In this document: in pieces, positions 29,254 to 38,201 of the stretch
Numbering within the stretch: the first letter of the stretch is position 1
Layout: each line of letters begins with the position of its first letter
Assembly (NCBI GenBank): GCA_001725415.1
Contig: MEGH01000017.1
Location: forward strand, 1-64,000
Reading direction: 5' to 3'
DNA: 64,000 bases
DNA from: Pseudonocardia sp. SCN 73-27
Lineage (GTDB): Bacteria > Actinomycetota > Actinomycetes > Mycobacteriales > Pseudonocardiaceae
Made by a program: the position numbers and the translations under genes
Notes under the pieces: model-generated
Told to the model about the DNA's origin: nothing
Databases searched by the model: none
What the model saw: only the letters and a program-made list of their open reading frames with translations

Positions 29254-29460
29254 ATGCCCACCACCTCGACCCGGCTCCGGGTCCCCCGCCACGTCGTGGT
29301 CACCGCCTCCGCGGCCCGGCTCCCGCACACCGGACGGATCCTCGAGCGCTGCGCCGCCGCCGGCGTCACCGACGTCGAGGTGCTCCGCTCCGACCGCCTC
29401 GCCGGACTCCGGGTCCGTGGCGCCGACGGCGAGGAGAACACGAGCGCATCGGCACGTCGG
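29254..29460 (+). pseudogene. N-terminal remnant of an SPL-family radical SAM protein
   Basis: ATG 29254 follows a good Shine-Dalgarno (GAGAAGGGA). About 65 codons encode RVPRHVVVTASAARLPHTGR, ILERCAAAGVTDVEV and RLAGLR, which match the start of spore-photoproduct-lyase-like radical SAM proteins. Before the CxxxCxxC cluster could appear, the sequence runs into the 3' end of the minus-strand methyltransferase; the frame then continues as antisense until 29622. The catalytic part is therefore deleted. It was probably co-transcribed with the nei-type gene as a DNA-repair pair. Confidence 0.65.
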
Positions 29461-29465
29461 GACCG

Positions 29466-30137
29466 TCAGGACTGCGCGACGACGACCACCGTCGGGCCGA
29501 CGGGCCCGTCGGCGGGGAAGCGGAGCTCGGCCGTGGGCCGCAGGCCCGCGTCCTCGATCAGGGCGACGAGCTGCTCGGGCCGCCACTGGTGCGTCGTCCA
29601 CTGCACCGGGATGCCGCCGTAGGCCTCGGTGCGCACCACGTCGTCGTCGCCGACGTGGGTGGCGACGATCAGCTGCCCACCCGGCACGAGCGCCCGCGCG
29701 AACGACGCGAGGACCTTCGGCAGCACGTCGCGGGGCAGGTTGAACAACGACCACCAGCCCAGCAGCCCGCCGTAGGAGGCGTCGGCGAGGTCGAGCGCGG
29801 TGGCCGACGCGACCTCGAAGCGGCACTGCGGGTGCAGCCGCCGGGCGTGCTCGACCATCCGTGGCGACAGGTCCACACCGGAGACGTCGAGGCCGCGTTC
29901 GGCCAGGTAGGCGGTGACCGTGCCCGGCCCGCAGCCGACGTCGAGCACCGGTCCGAGGCCGCGGACGGCGTCGGCGAAGACGTCGATCGCGGCCCGGAAC
30001 CAGGGCTGGCGGCGGATGTCACCGAGGGCGGTCTCGGCGATCATCTCGACGTAGGTGTCGGCGACGCGGTCGTAGGAGTCGCGGACGGCGTCGAGATCAG
30101 CGGGGTCGAGATCGGCGGGCCCGGTCGGTGTGCGCAC
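29466..30137 (-). CDS. Class I SAM-dependent methyltransferase
   Basis: 223 residues from GTG at 30137. The SAM motif VLDVGCGPGTVTAYL is near 64-78, motif II GVDLSPRMVEHAR and post-motif LVPGGQLIVATHVGDDDV follow. It begins with AVRDSYDRVADTYVEM, typical of UbiE/Tam-like small-molecule methyltransferases. Substrate unknown. The 3' end abuts the SPL remnant, so its downstream boundary is a recombination junction. Confidence 0.88.
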   Translation of the reverse strand: MRTPTGPADLDPADLDAVRDSYDRVADTYVEMIAETALGDIRRQPWFRAAIDVFADAVRGLGPVLDVGCGPGTVTAYLAERGLDVSGVDLSPRMVEHARRLHPQCRFEVASATALDLADASYGGLLGWWSLFNLPRDVLPKVLASFARALVPGGQLIVATHVGDDDVVRTEAYGGIPVQWTTHQWRPEQLVALIEDAGLRPTAELRFPADGPVGPTVVVVAQS

Positions 30138-30171
30138 GGGACAGGGATAGCAGCGGGCACCGACGCTTCCG

Positions 30172-30711
30172 TCAGCCGGCCGCCGACGCCGCCGGTGTCG
30201 CAGGAGACGGCGAACGGACCGGCCGCATCGCGAGCGCACCGAACCCGACGACGGTCGCGACTCCCACGGCGACGCCCAGCGCGGGGATGTTGCCGATGTT
30301 CGCGACGGGGAACGCAAGCGCGGACAGGCCGATGACCACGGCGGCCCAGCGCGGCGCGACGTGGCGGACGGCGACGGCGCACAGCAGCATCGTCAGCGGG
30401 AAGAACAGGCCGAGCGGCTTGATCAGGACCGCGGCGCCGGCCTGGTCGACCAGCGACGTGTCGCCGAGCGCGACGTGGACGGAGTCGAAGCCGTAGGCGA
30501 CGTTGCCGGCCACCCCGATCGAACCGGCGACGAGCAGCGCGGCAGCCATGCCGTCGGTCGTCCATGTCGCGTCCCGAACGCCGACGAGGGTGAACACGAG
30601 CGCCCCGAGGACGTGGAACATGCCGCCGAGGCCGTCGGACTCCCAGCCCCGCAGGGCGTGGAGGACGTCGGAGATCAGGATCAGCGCGGGCGCGACGACC
30701 AGCGAGGCCGG
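30172..30711 (-). pseudogene. Membrane protein missing its 5' end
   Basis: From about 30711 down to 30172 the minus strand encodes ASLVVAPALILISDVLHAL followed by several hydrophobic helices (GMFHVLGALVFTLVG, AVLIKPLGLFFPLTMLLCAVAV, WAAVVIGLSALAFPVANIG). Roughly six membrane spans of an uncharacterised family remain. The open frame continues to an ATG at 30846, but that segment is antisense to a histidine-kinase ATPase domain and is not membrane-like, so the native start and promoter are gone. Confidence 0.65.
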
Positions 30712-30960
30712 TTCGTCGTCAGCGAAGGGCTCACCAACGTCGCGAAACACTCCGGCGCCCGGGCCGCGACCGTCACCGCCGAGCTGACCCCCGGCGGCCT
30801 CGCCCTGGAGGTCGCCGACGACGGAACCGGTGGCGCGCAGGCACATCCGGGGTCCGGGCTGGAGGGGCTCACCGACCGGCTCGCCGCACTCGACGCGCGG
30901 CTCGTCGTCGACAGCGGACCGGCCGGCACCCGCCCGCGGACGATGATCCCGTGCGCGTGA
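30709..30960 (+). pseudogene. Histidine kinase remnant (HATPase domain only)
   Basis: About 83 codons carry the N-box SEGLTNVAKHSGA, G1 VADDGTGG and G2 GSGLEGLTDRLAAL of a NarL/DesK-class sensor kinase. Sensor, transmembrane and dimerisation/His parts are missing, and no start is present. The break lies exactly where the minus-strand membrane gene also loses its 5' end, so a single deletion removed both divergent gene starts. The stop overlaps the response-regulator start region, as expected of a former operon. Confidence 0.8.
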
Positions 30961-31594
30961 TGCTGGCCGAGGACGCCGTCCTGTTCCGCGAGGGCCTGTC
31001 TCGCATCCTCACCGAGATGGGCTTCGCCGTCACCGGCCGCGCCGGTGACGGCGCGACCCTCGTGGACCTGGTGCGCCGCGACCCGCCCGACGTCGCCGTC
31101 CTCGACCTGCGGATGCCGCCCGGGTTCGCCGACGAGGGCATCGAGGCCGCCGGCGCGATCCGGGCCGCCGCCCCGGGCGTCGGGCTGGTGCTCCTGTCCC
31201 AACACGTCGAGGTCCACCACGCCCTGCGGCTGATGCGCGAGTTCGACGGCCGCGTGGGTTACCTGCTCGAGGACCGCGTCTCCGACCTGCAGGCCTTCGG
31301 CGCCGACCTCGGCGCGGTCACCCGCGGCGGCACCGTCATCGACCCCGAACTGGTCAGCCGCCTCGTCGTCCGCCGTCGTGAGGACGACCCGCTGGACGCC
31401 CTCACCGAGCGCGAACGCGCCGTGCTCGCCCTGAGGCCCGCGGGCACAGCGACACCGCGATCGCGGCGGACCTGCACCTGGCCGTGAAGACCGTCGAGGC
31501 GCACGTGTCCGCGATCTTCACGAAGCTGGGCCCGACACCGGGGGAGCGCGAGCACCGCCGGGTGCTGGCGGTCCTGCGGTTCCTGCGCGCCTGA
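30951..31594 (+). pseudogene. NarL/LuxR-type response regulator with frameshift
   Basis: GTG 30951 opens a receiver domain with Asp8, the phospho-acceptor Asp52 (VAVLDLRMPP) and Ser83. The conserved active-site Lys is Glu107 (GYLLEDRV; a one-base AAG-to-GAG change). The LuxR DNA-binding helix region starts LTERERAVLAL, then loses frame at about 31434-31445; in the shifted frame GHSDTAIAADLHLAVKTVEA and HVSAIFTKLG continue to TGA 31592-31594. One missing base restores a complete protein. Together with the kinase remnant this is a dead two-component system; a sequencing error alone would not explain the Lys change. Confidence 0.78.
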
Positions 31595-31605
31595 CCGTTG
31601 TCCGC

Positions 31606-31860
31606 TGCTCGGGCTTCGCGATCGGTCACGACATCTCGACCGCGCTCTTCGGTGGAACCGCGGCGGTGTCGATGAGACGCTGGTCGACACGACCGGGTGC
31701 CGACTGGTCCCGGGCCGGTACCTCGTGGGCGCCGGCGCCATCGGGCTCGTCCCGGCGCCGACGTTCCGCGAGACCGCGGGCCGTTCGTTGCGCGGCAACA
31801 TCGTTCCCGGCGACGACGACGCGCTCCGGCCGGCTCGGGGTGAGCGGCTCATCGGTCGGG
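31606..31860 (+). pseudogene. C-terminal remnant of an MHS-type MFS transporter, frameshifted
   Basis: The frame from about 31609 reads SGFAIGHDISTALFGGTAAVS, matching the penultimate helix region of metabolite:H+ symporters (ProP/ShiA/KgtP group). After a frame change near 31671 it continues ETLVDTTGCRLVPGRYLVGA, GAIGLVPAPTFRETAGRSLRG, the last helix and tail of the same family. All earlier helices are missing. No start codon or promoter is evident. This fills the 300-base gap between the response regulator and the SDR gene. Confidence 0.7.
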
Positions 31861-31923
31861 TAGAGCAGGACCGAAAGCCGCGGGGGGAACGCGCCGCGGC
31901 CGCAGAGGAAGGAGGCAGTGCAC

Positions 31924-32682
31924 GTGACCGAGTCGACGACGCGTGTCGCGATCGTGACCGGTGCAACATCGGGGATCGGGGTGGTGATCGCCCGTCGTCT
32001 CGCCGCCGACGGGCTGACGGTGGTGCTCACGGGGAGGTCCGCGGAACGGGGGGAGGCCGTCACAGCGGAGATCGGCGGCGACGCCGTGTTCGTCCGCGCC
32101 GACCTCACCGACCCCGACGCGCCCGACCGGCTCGTCGAGGAGACGCTCGAGCGCACGGGCCGTCTCGACGTGCTGGTGAACAACGCGGCGGTCGACCACA
32201 CCGGGCCGCTGCTCGACGTCCCGGCCGCCGAGATCCGCGCGACGTTCGAGACCAACACGTTCGCCGCGATCGCGTGCCTGCAGGCCGCGGGGCGTGCCAT
32301 GCGCAAGCGCGGCGAGGGCGGCTCGATCGTCAACGTCACGTCGCGGCTGGCCAGTATCGGGGTCCCGACGATGTCGGTGTACAGCGCGAGCAAGGGCGCC
32401 ATCCGGAGCCTCACGACGGCGGCCGCGGTCGAGCTCGCGCCCTACGACATCCGCGTCAACGCGGTCGCACCCGGGATGACGCGCACCCCGCTCTACGACG
32501 AGTGGCTCGCGGCCCAGGACGACCCGGCGGCGACGCAGGAACGGGTGGCGGGCGCCATCCCGTTGCGCCGCATCGCCGAGCCCGGCGACGTGGCGGCGGC
32601 GGTCTCGTACCTCGCGAGCCCTGACGCCGCATACGTCACCGGTGCGACGATCCCTGTCGACGGCGGGTACCTGGCGCAGTAG
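31924..32682 (+). CDS. Short-chain dehydrogenase/reductase
   Basis: 252 residues. GTG 31924 lies eight bases after AAGGAGG and is preferred over GTG 31918. Cofactor motif TGATSGIG near 14-21, NNAA near 90, catalytic Ser ~142, Tyr ~155 and Lys ~159 in SVYSASKGA, and the C-terminal VTGATIPVDGGYL. The Asp/Arg pattern after beta-2 (TGRSAERG) favours NADP(H). It precedes the aminotransferase by 36 bases and is probably in the same unit; the substrate may be a hydroxy or keto intermediate of that pathway. Confidence 0.9.
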   Translation: MTESTTRVAIVTGATSGIGVVIARRLAADGLTVVLTGRSAERGEAVTAEIGGDAVFVRADLTDPDAPDRLVEETLERTGRLDVLVNNAAVDHTGPLLDVPAAEIRATFETNTFAAIACLQAAGRAMRKRGEGGSIVNVTSRLASIGVPTMSVYSASKGAIRSLTTAAAVELAPYDIRVNAVAPGMTRTPLYDEWLAAQDDPAATQERVAGAIPLRRIAEPGDVAAAVSYLASPDAAYVTGATIPVDGGYLAQ

Positions 32683-32718
32683 CCGGGCCACGATCGACGC
32701 GCACGACGAGAGGAAGAC

Positions 32719-34002
32719 ATGACTTCGAACACCACCCCGGACGCCGTGATCGCCGGGCCCGCCCTGTGGCCGGCCCAGGCCCACGTCCCCAGCGTGATGG
32801 GCCGCCAGCTCGTGATCGAGCGCGGTGAGGGGTCGTTCGTCACGACCACCGACGGGCGCAGACTCTACGACGGCACCGCGGGCCTGTGGCACGCGAACGT
32901 CGGGCACGGCCGCCCCGAGCTGGCCCAGGCCGCCTACGACCAGATGATGCGGCTGGAGACCTACCACACGTTCGCGCGCTTCTCGAACGACAGGGCGATG
33001 GAGCTGGCCGAGCGCCTCGCCGGGATCTCACCGATCCCCGACCCCAAGATCATCCTCAACTCGGGCGGGTCCGACGCCATCGACGTCGCCTGCAAGCTGG
33101 CCCGGCGGCACTGGCAGCGGGAGGGTCGCGAGGGCAAGAAGACGATCATCAGCCGTGAGTTCGCCTACCACGGCCTGCACGCCTTCGGCACGAGCATCGG
33201 CGGCCTCGACTTCAACCGCGAGGGGTACGGCTCACCGTCGCTGGTGCCGGAGACCGTCCGCGTCCCGCTGCACGACGCCGAGGCGGTGGCCCGCACCGTC
33301 GCCGAGGTCGGCGCCGACAACATCGCCGCGATCATCACCGAGCCGATCCAGGGCACCGGCGGGGTCAACCCGCCCGAGGACGGCTACCTCGAGGCGGTGC
33401 AGCGCATCTGCCGGGAGAACGACATCCTGCTGATCCTCGACGAGGTCATCACCGGCTTCGGTCGCGTGGGCACGATGTTCGCCGCCGAGCGTTACGGCCT
33501 CAGCCCCGACCTGGTCACCTTCGCCAAGGGCGTGACGTCCGGGTATGCGCCGCTGGGCGGTGTGTTCGTGAGCCCGCGGATCTGGCAGGCGTTCTACGTC
33601 GACTCGCCCGACACCCCGGTGCTCCGCCACGGCGCCACCTACGCCGGGCACGCCACCGCGGCCGCGGTCGCGCTGCGCCACCTCGACATCCTCGACGACG
33701 AGAAGCTCGTCCCGCGGGTGGCCGAGCTGGAGACCGTGCTGCGCACCCAGCTCGACGGCCTGCCCGGGCGTGTCGACGCGATCACCGATGTGCGCGTCGC
33801 CGGCTTCCTGGGCGGCGTCACCCTCGCCGAGGGGGTGGCCGCCGACAAGGTCACCGACCGGCTCGTCGACATGGGCTTCATCTCCCGCCCGCTGCGCGGC
33901 GGCACCCTGCAGATCAGTCCGCCGTTCATCACGACCGACGACGAGGTCGCGTCCTTCGTGGCCGCGATCGAGCAGGCCGTCGTCGCCGAGGCGAACCGGT
34001 GA
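32719..34002 (+). CDS. Class-III PLP-dependent aminotransferase
   Basis: 427 residues; ATG after GAGAGGAAG. Fold-type I omega-aminotransferase with SGGSDAIDVACKLAR, LILDEVITGFGR (Asp for the pyridine nitrogen) and Lys270 in TFAKGVTSGYAPLGG as the Schiff-base lysine. Family members use beta-alanine, GABA, putrescine, taurine or aromatic amines. The directly coupled aldehyde dehydrogenase (GTGA overlap) implies amine to semialdehyde to acid conversion. Confidence 0.92.
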   Translation: MTSNTTPDAVIAGPALWPAQAHVPSVMGRQLVIERGEGSFVTTTDGRRLYDGTAGLWHANVGHGRPELAQAAYDQMMRLETYHTFARFSNDRAMELAERLAGISPIPDPKIILNSGGSDAIDVACKLARRHWQREGREGKKTIISREFAYHGLHAFGTSIGGLDFNREGYGSPSLVPETVRVPLHDAEAVARTVAEVGADNIAAIITEPIQGTGGVNPPEDGYLEAVQRICRENDILLILDEVITGFGRVGTMFAAERYGLSPDLVTFAKGVTSGYAPLGGVFVSPRIWQAFYVDSPDTPVLRHGATYAGHATAAAVALRHLDILDDEKLVPRVAELETVLRTQLDGLPGRVDAITDVRVAGFLGGVTLAEGVAADKVTDRLVDMGFISRPLRGGTLQISPPFITTDDEVASFVAAIEQAVVAEANR

Positions 34003-35489
34003 CCGCGGGCGCGTCCGTCGCCCCGTCCGCGCTGGTGCCGGCCGACCCGCGGGAGGTGGCGGCCGCCGACGCCGTCGTCGCAGGTCTCGGCCTCCCGGCC
34101 GGGGGGATCGCGGTCGCCGACCCGGCGACGGGGCAGGCGTTCGCCCACATCCCCGACGACGGTGTCGACGAGGCACTCGCCGCCGTCGCCGCCGCCGACG
34201 CCGCCGGGCGGGACTGGGCCGCGACGACACCCCGGCAGCGTGCCGACGTGCTCCGCGCCTGGTGGGAGTCGCTCGTCGCGCACACCGAGGAGCTCGCGCA
34301 CCTGATCACCCGCGAGATGGGCAAGCCGCTCGCGGAGGCCCGCGCCGAGGTGACGTACGGCACCGATTTCGTGCGCTTCTACGCCGAGGAGGCGGTCCGC
34401 CCCGGCGGCAGCTTCCGCGACGCACCCGACGGTGGGTCGTCGATCCTGGTCCGGCGCGCCCCGGTCGGGCTCGCCGTGCTGATCACACCCTGGAACTTCC
34501 CGCTGGCCATGGCCACCCGCAAGATCGCGCCCGCGATCGCCGCCGGATGTGCGGCCGTCGTCAAGCCGGCGACGCTGACCCCGCTGACGACGATCTACGC
34601 CGTCCAGCTCGCCGTGGAGGCGGGCGTGCCGCAGGACCTGGTCCGGATCGTGACGACGTCCAGCGCGTCGGCGTTCAGCGAGGCCGTGCTGGTCGACCCG
34701 CGGGTCCGGAAGGTCTCGTTCACCGGGTCGACCGGCGTGGGCACGCGGCTGCTGGAGCTCGCCGCCCAGAACGTGCTGCGGTCGTCGATGGAGCTCGGCG
34801 GCAACGCCCCGCTGCTGGTGTTCGACGACGCCGACCTCGAACGCGCCGTCGACGGTACGTACGCGGCGAAGATGCGCAACGGCGGCCAGTCCTGCATCGC
34901 GGCCAACCGCATCTTCGTCCAGGACGGCATCGCCGACGACTTCGTCGCCGCCCTGGCCGAACGCTTCGAGAAGGTGAAGGTGGGCAACGGTTTCGGCGAG
35001 GGAACCGGCCTCGGTCCGCTGATCGACGACCGCGCCGTCGCCCAGATGCGGGCGCTCACCGACGACGCCGTCGCCAAGGGCGCGACGCTGCGCACCGGGG
35101 GCGGCGACCACGACGGCGACGGGCACTTCTTCCCGCCGACGCTGCTCGACAACCTCCCGACGTCGGCCGACGCGGCCACGACGGAGATCTTCGGCCCGAT
35201 CGCGGCGGTCCAGCGGTTCGGCGACGAGGCCGAGGGCCTCGCGCGGGCCAACGACACCGAGTTCGGGCTCGCGGGCTACGTGTTCACCGAGAGCCTCGAC
35301 CGTGCCCTGAACGTGGCCGACCGGCTGCAGACGGGACTGGTGGGCATCAACCAGGGCGTCCCGTCCAACGCGGCGGCACCGTTCGGTGGGATCAAGCAGT
35401 CGGGGATGGGCCGCGAGGGCAGCGCCGAGGGGCTCGAGGAGTACCAGAGCGTCCGGTTCTACAACGTCGCGCGCCGCAGCAGCGGCTGA
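33999..35489 (+). CDS. NAD(P)-dependent aldehyde (succinate-semialdehyde-like) dehydrogenase
   Basis: 496 residues. Cofactor-binding TPWNFPLAMATRKIAPA and FTGSTGVGTRLL, general-base Glu in MELGGNAPLLVF, nucleophile Cys299 in NGGQSCIAANR, and NDTEFGLAGYVF. The pattern fits GabD/succinate-semialdehyde dehydrogenases. Translationally coupled to the aminotransferase, so it probably oxidises that enzyme's semialdehyde product. A bidirectional terminator follows after 14 bases. Confidence 0.92.
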   Translation: MTAGASVAPSALVPADPREVAAADAVVAGLGLPAGGIAVADPATGQAFAHIPDDGVDEALAAVAAADAAGRDWAATTPRQRADVLRAWWESLVAHTEELAHLITREMGKPLAEARAEVTYGTDFVRFYAEEAVRPGGSFRDAPDGGSSILVRRAPVGLAVLITPWNFPLAMATRKIAPAIAAGCAAVVKPATLTPLTTIYAVQLAVEAGVPQDLVRIVTTSSASAFSEAVLVDPRVRKVSFTGSTGVGTRLLELAAQNVLRSSMELGGNAPLLVFDDADLERAVDGTYAAKMRNGGQSCIAANRIFVQDGIADDFVAALAERFEKVKVGNGFGEGTGLGPLIDDRAVAQMRALTDDAVAKGATLRTGGGDHDGDGHFFPPTLLDNLPTSADAATTEIFGPIAAVQRFGDEAEGLARANDTEFGLAGYVFTESLDRALNVADRLQTGLVGINQGVPSNAAAPFGGIKQSGMGREGSAEGLEEYQSVRFYNVARRSSG

Positions 35490-35502
35490 CCGGAGCCCGC
35501 AC

Positions 35503-35548
35503 ACGACGAAGCCCGCCGGCCGGGACTCCGGGCGGCGGGCTTCGTCGT
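35503..35548. terminator. Bidirectional terminator between aldehyde dehydrogenase and helicase
   Basis: Perfect 15-bp arms ACGACGAAGCCCGCC (35503-35517) and their complement (35534-35548) with a GC-rich 16-base loop that can itself pair. It separates two convergent genes. Confidence 0.88.
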
Positions 35549-35592
35549 TCAGCGGTGCAGGACCCGTCCGGGGGTCGACAGCGGCCCCGGCC

Positions 35593-37734
35593 TCACACGA
35601 CGCCGACGGGCAGCTCGGCGAGCGCGTCCTCCAGCAGGGCCACGAGGGCGGCGTGCTGCACGTCGGTCGACGATCCGACCGCCTCGTCGGACCCGTCGAG
35701 GGCCTGCGCGGCGAGACCGGCCTTGCTGTCGATCAGCTCCGCGATCCGGGCGTCGATCGTCTGCGCGGCGATGATCCGCCACGCCGTGACCGGCTTGTCC
35801 TGCCCGATCCGGTGGCTGCGGTCGATGGCCTGGGTCTGCTCGGCCGCCGTCCACGACAGCTCCGCGAGCACGACGTCCGACGCCACCTGCAGGTTGAGCC
35901 CGACACCCGCCGCGGTCAGCGAGCACACCGCGACGGCGACGTCCGGGTCCTCGACGAACGCGTCGATGTTGCGCTGGCGCACCGTGCGGGTCTGGTCGCC
36001 CCGGATCGAGGAGAACCGCACCCCGAGCTTGGTGAACGTCTCCTCGGCGGCGTCCATGACGTCGACGTGTTTGGCGAAGAACACGACCTTGCCCGCGCTG
36101 CGGGCGAGCTGCGCGGCGTAGTCGGCGGCGAGCCCGGCCTTGGCCTGCCCGATCCGGCGCATCATCCCGAAGACGTTGTCACCGGCCGTCGACGTCGTCG
36201 CGTCCTTCTGCTCCCACCTGGCCACCTGGCGCACCAGATCGTGGTCGATGCCTTCGACGACGCTGCCCGAACGCCGCGTCGCGAGCGCCTCGGTGTAGCG
36301 GGCGACCATCCGCTGGGCCAGCTCACGCTCGGCCGCCCGGATTGACCGGCCGGCGGGACCGTCGAGCTCGACGGGCAGGTCGGCGATGCGCCGGGCCGGG
36401 ATGTCGGCGGCCACGTCGATCTTGCGACGCCGGACGATGCCCTGCTCGACGACGCATTGCCGCGCGGCCGGGTAGAAGCCGGGATCGGCCGGGGTCAGCT
36501 CGGTCTCGGTGAGCGCGTTCATGAGCTCGGCGCGCGGCTTCGTCGTGTCGATCCAGCCGAGGAACTGCCAGATCGCGAGGAAGTCCTCGATGTCGTTGAT
36601 CAGCGGGGTCCCGGTGAGCGCCATGAGCAGCGGCCGCGGGGTGAACGCACGGATCCGGTCGGACAGCTGCAGGACGTGCTGCGAGCGCTGCGACGTCTTG
36701 TTCTTGATGAAGTGCGCCTCGTCGACGACCATCCCGCGGAAGCCGAAGTCGCCGAGCCAGCCCATGTGCCGGTCGAGCACCTCGTAGTTCACGACGACGA
36801 TGTCGGCGAACCCGTCGACCGAGTCGCCGTTGCCGTGGATCGCGGTGGCGGGGTGGCGCGGCGTCCACATCCCGGCCTCGCGCACCCAGTTCGTCTTGAC
36901 GACGTTCGGCACGACCACGAGCAGGGGATAGGCGTCGGCGGCCTGTGCCGCGAGCAGGGCCTGGGCAGTCTTGCCGAGGCCGGGCTCGTCGGCGAGCAGG
37001 AAGCTGCGGTGGCCCGCCGCGGCGGAGGCGATGAGCCCGGCCTGGTGCGGCATGAGCTCACGGCCACCGGGCCCGTGCAGTGACGTCGGGATGGGCAGCG
37101 CCATCGACGTGGACGCCCCGTCGGCGGCGCGCTCGAACGACCGCAGCAGCGGCTCGAGCAGCTCCCAGCCCGCGAGCCGCGACGGCCGCGCCGTGCGCGG
37201 GCGGGCCGCGGAGAAGTCCGGGGCGAGGAACGGGTTGGCCAGCTGGCGGGACACGACCGACTGCGGCACGACGCGCGGCTTCGCCGGCGCGGCGGGTTCG
37301 GGGACCGGGACGGGGTCGAACGCCTCGGTGGCGATGCCCGCGGTGCGCAGCACCTGCCGGGTGAGCGAGCGCGCCTCGTCGGACACCGCGGCGTCCTCGT
37401 CGAGCAGGGCGAGCACCGACTGGTCGCGCACTGCGCTCATGGCGAGGGACTTCGCGAGGTCGTCGAGGCGCTTGAGCTGCTCGGAGCGCTTGCGCTCGGT
37501 CAGGGCGGTGTCGGACCGCAGCCGCGCGCGCTCCTCGCGGAGCAGCAACGCGGCGGCCTGGACCTTCGTGCGGGTCGTGGGCGTGGCGGGGCCTCGGCGC
37601 AGGGCGTTCTCGATCTCGCGGACGGAGCGCGCGAGCGTCGACATGACGTCGGTCGGCTCGTCGGCGCGGCGACGTCGCTGGTCCTGCGGGGCACTACGGC
37701 GAGCCCGCGTCTGGGGCCTGCCTCGTCGAGCCAC
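35593..37734 (-). CDS. SNF2-family DNA helicase/translocase
   Basis: 713 residues from GTG at 37734, five bases after AAGGAGG; an upstream ATG at 37803 lacks a ribosome-binding site. A basic, coiled N-terminal ~180 residues is followed by the ATPase core: LADEPGLGKTAQALLAAQAA (motif I), VVDEAHFIKN (II, DEAH), LMALTGTPLIND (III), then the second RecA lobe with LTAAGVGLNLQVASDVVLAE and QAIDRSHRIGQ (V, VI). Similar stand-alone SNF2 proteins resemble HARP/SMARCAL1-like translocases. No nuclease or methylase partner is adjacent, so a repair or chromatin-remodelling-like role is more likely than restriction. Confidence 0.9.
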   Translation of the reverse strand: MARRGRPQTRARRSAPQDQRRRRADEPTDVMSTLARSVREIENALRRGPATPTTRTKVQAAALLLREERARLRSDTALTERKRSEQLKRLDDLAKSLAMSAVRDQSVLALLDEDAAVSDEARSLTRQVLRTAGIATEAFDPVPVPEPAAPAKPRVVPQSVVSRQLANPFLAPDFSAARPRTARPSRLAGWELLEPLLRSFERAADGASTSMALPIPTSLHGPGGRELMPHQAGLIASAAAGHRSFLLADEPGLGKTAQALLAAQAADAYPLLVVVPNVVKTNWVREAGMWTPRHPATAIHGNGDSVDGFADIVVVNYEVLDRHMGWLGDFGFRGMVVDEAHFIKNKTSQRSQHVLQLSDRIRAFTPRPLLMALTGTPLINDIEDFLAIWQFLGWIDTTKPRAELMNALTETELTPADPGFYPAARQCVVEQGIVRRRKIDVAADIPARRIADLPVELDGPAGRSIRAAERELAQRMVARYTEALATRRSGSVVEGIDHDLVRQVARWEQKDATTSTAGDNVFGMMRRIGQAKAGLAADYAAQLARSAGKVVFFAKHVDVMDAAEETFTKLGVRFSSIRGDQTRTVRQRNIDAFVEDPDVAVAVCSLTAAGVGLNLQVASDVVLAELSWTAAEQTQAIDRSHRIGQDKPVTAWRIIAAQTIDARIAELIDSKAGLAAQALDGSDEAVGSSTDVQHAALVALLEDALAELPVGVV

Positions 37735-38115
37735 GTACTCCTCCTTCTGGCGATGCCCGTCGACGGCCGGGTGGCCGCGCCGGACGCGGTGCCGGTGCGG
37801 CACCGTGTCGGCGACGAGCGCCGTGGGGAGACGGCGACGTCTCCCCGGATCGTGATCGCGTCCCCGGGGGCTGCGGCTGATCGCCGGTGCCGAGGACGAA
37901 CTGTTCTGCGGCGCCTGCCCGGGGGAGGCGATGCCTCCCGCCGAAGGGCTCGTCCGCAGTGGAACCGACTGCCGGTCATGGCAGCGTGGGTCTTCTCCAG
38001 GATCATACCGCTACCGCGCCCGTTTCATTCCCGTGTCGTCGGACCCGGGCGTGTCCGCGCCGGCGTCGGGGCTTGCCCGGTCGCGGACGGTCGTGCTCTA
38101 CTGGCGACAGGACGT
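37735..38115. other. Divergent intergenic region between helicase and LacI regulator
   Basis: About 380 bases upstream of the LacI operator. It holds the helicase Shine-Dalgarno at its left edge. I see no gene, RNA or repeat that I can support; the open frames here are shadows without start signals. Promoters of both divergent genes must lie inside. Confidence 0.5.
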
Positions 38116-38133
38116 GATGTAAAGCTTTACATC
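38116..38133. promoter_or_regulatory. LacI-family operator, perfect 18-bp palindrome
   Basis: GATGTAAAGCTTTACATC is perfectly symmetric with the AAGCTT centre common to LacI/GalR-type operators, in a very GC-rich background. It lies 68 bases before the LacI regulator gene, so it is most likely the autoregulatory site that also controls the operon behind it. I found no second copy in the window. Confidence 0.85.
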
Positions 38134-38201
38134 GTCCGACAACATCACCGACGGTCATCAACGACCCGGTCCGTACCACGGATCGGTGACAGGAGACGGG
38201 C

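Noticed and set aside
29466-30317. Longer version of the methyltransferase starting at 30317
   Set aside because: The extra N-terminus is low-complexity and overlaps the membrane-gene fragment; GTG 30137 fits the family start.
35593-37734. SNF2 helicase as part of a defence island
   Set aside because: No nuclease, methylase, protease or DISARM/Dpd-type partner on either side.
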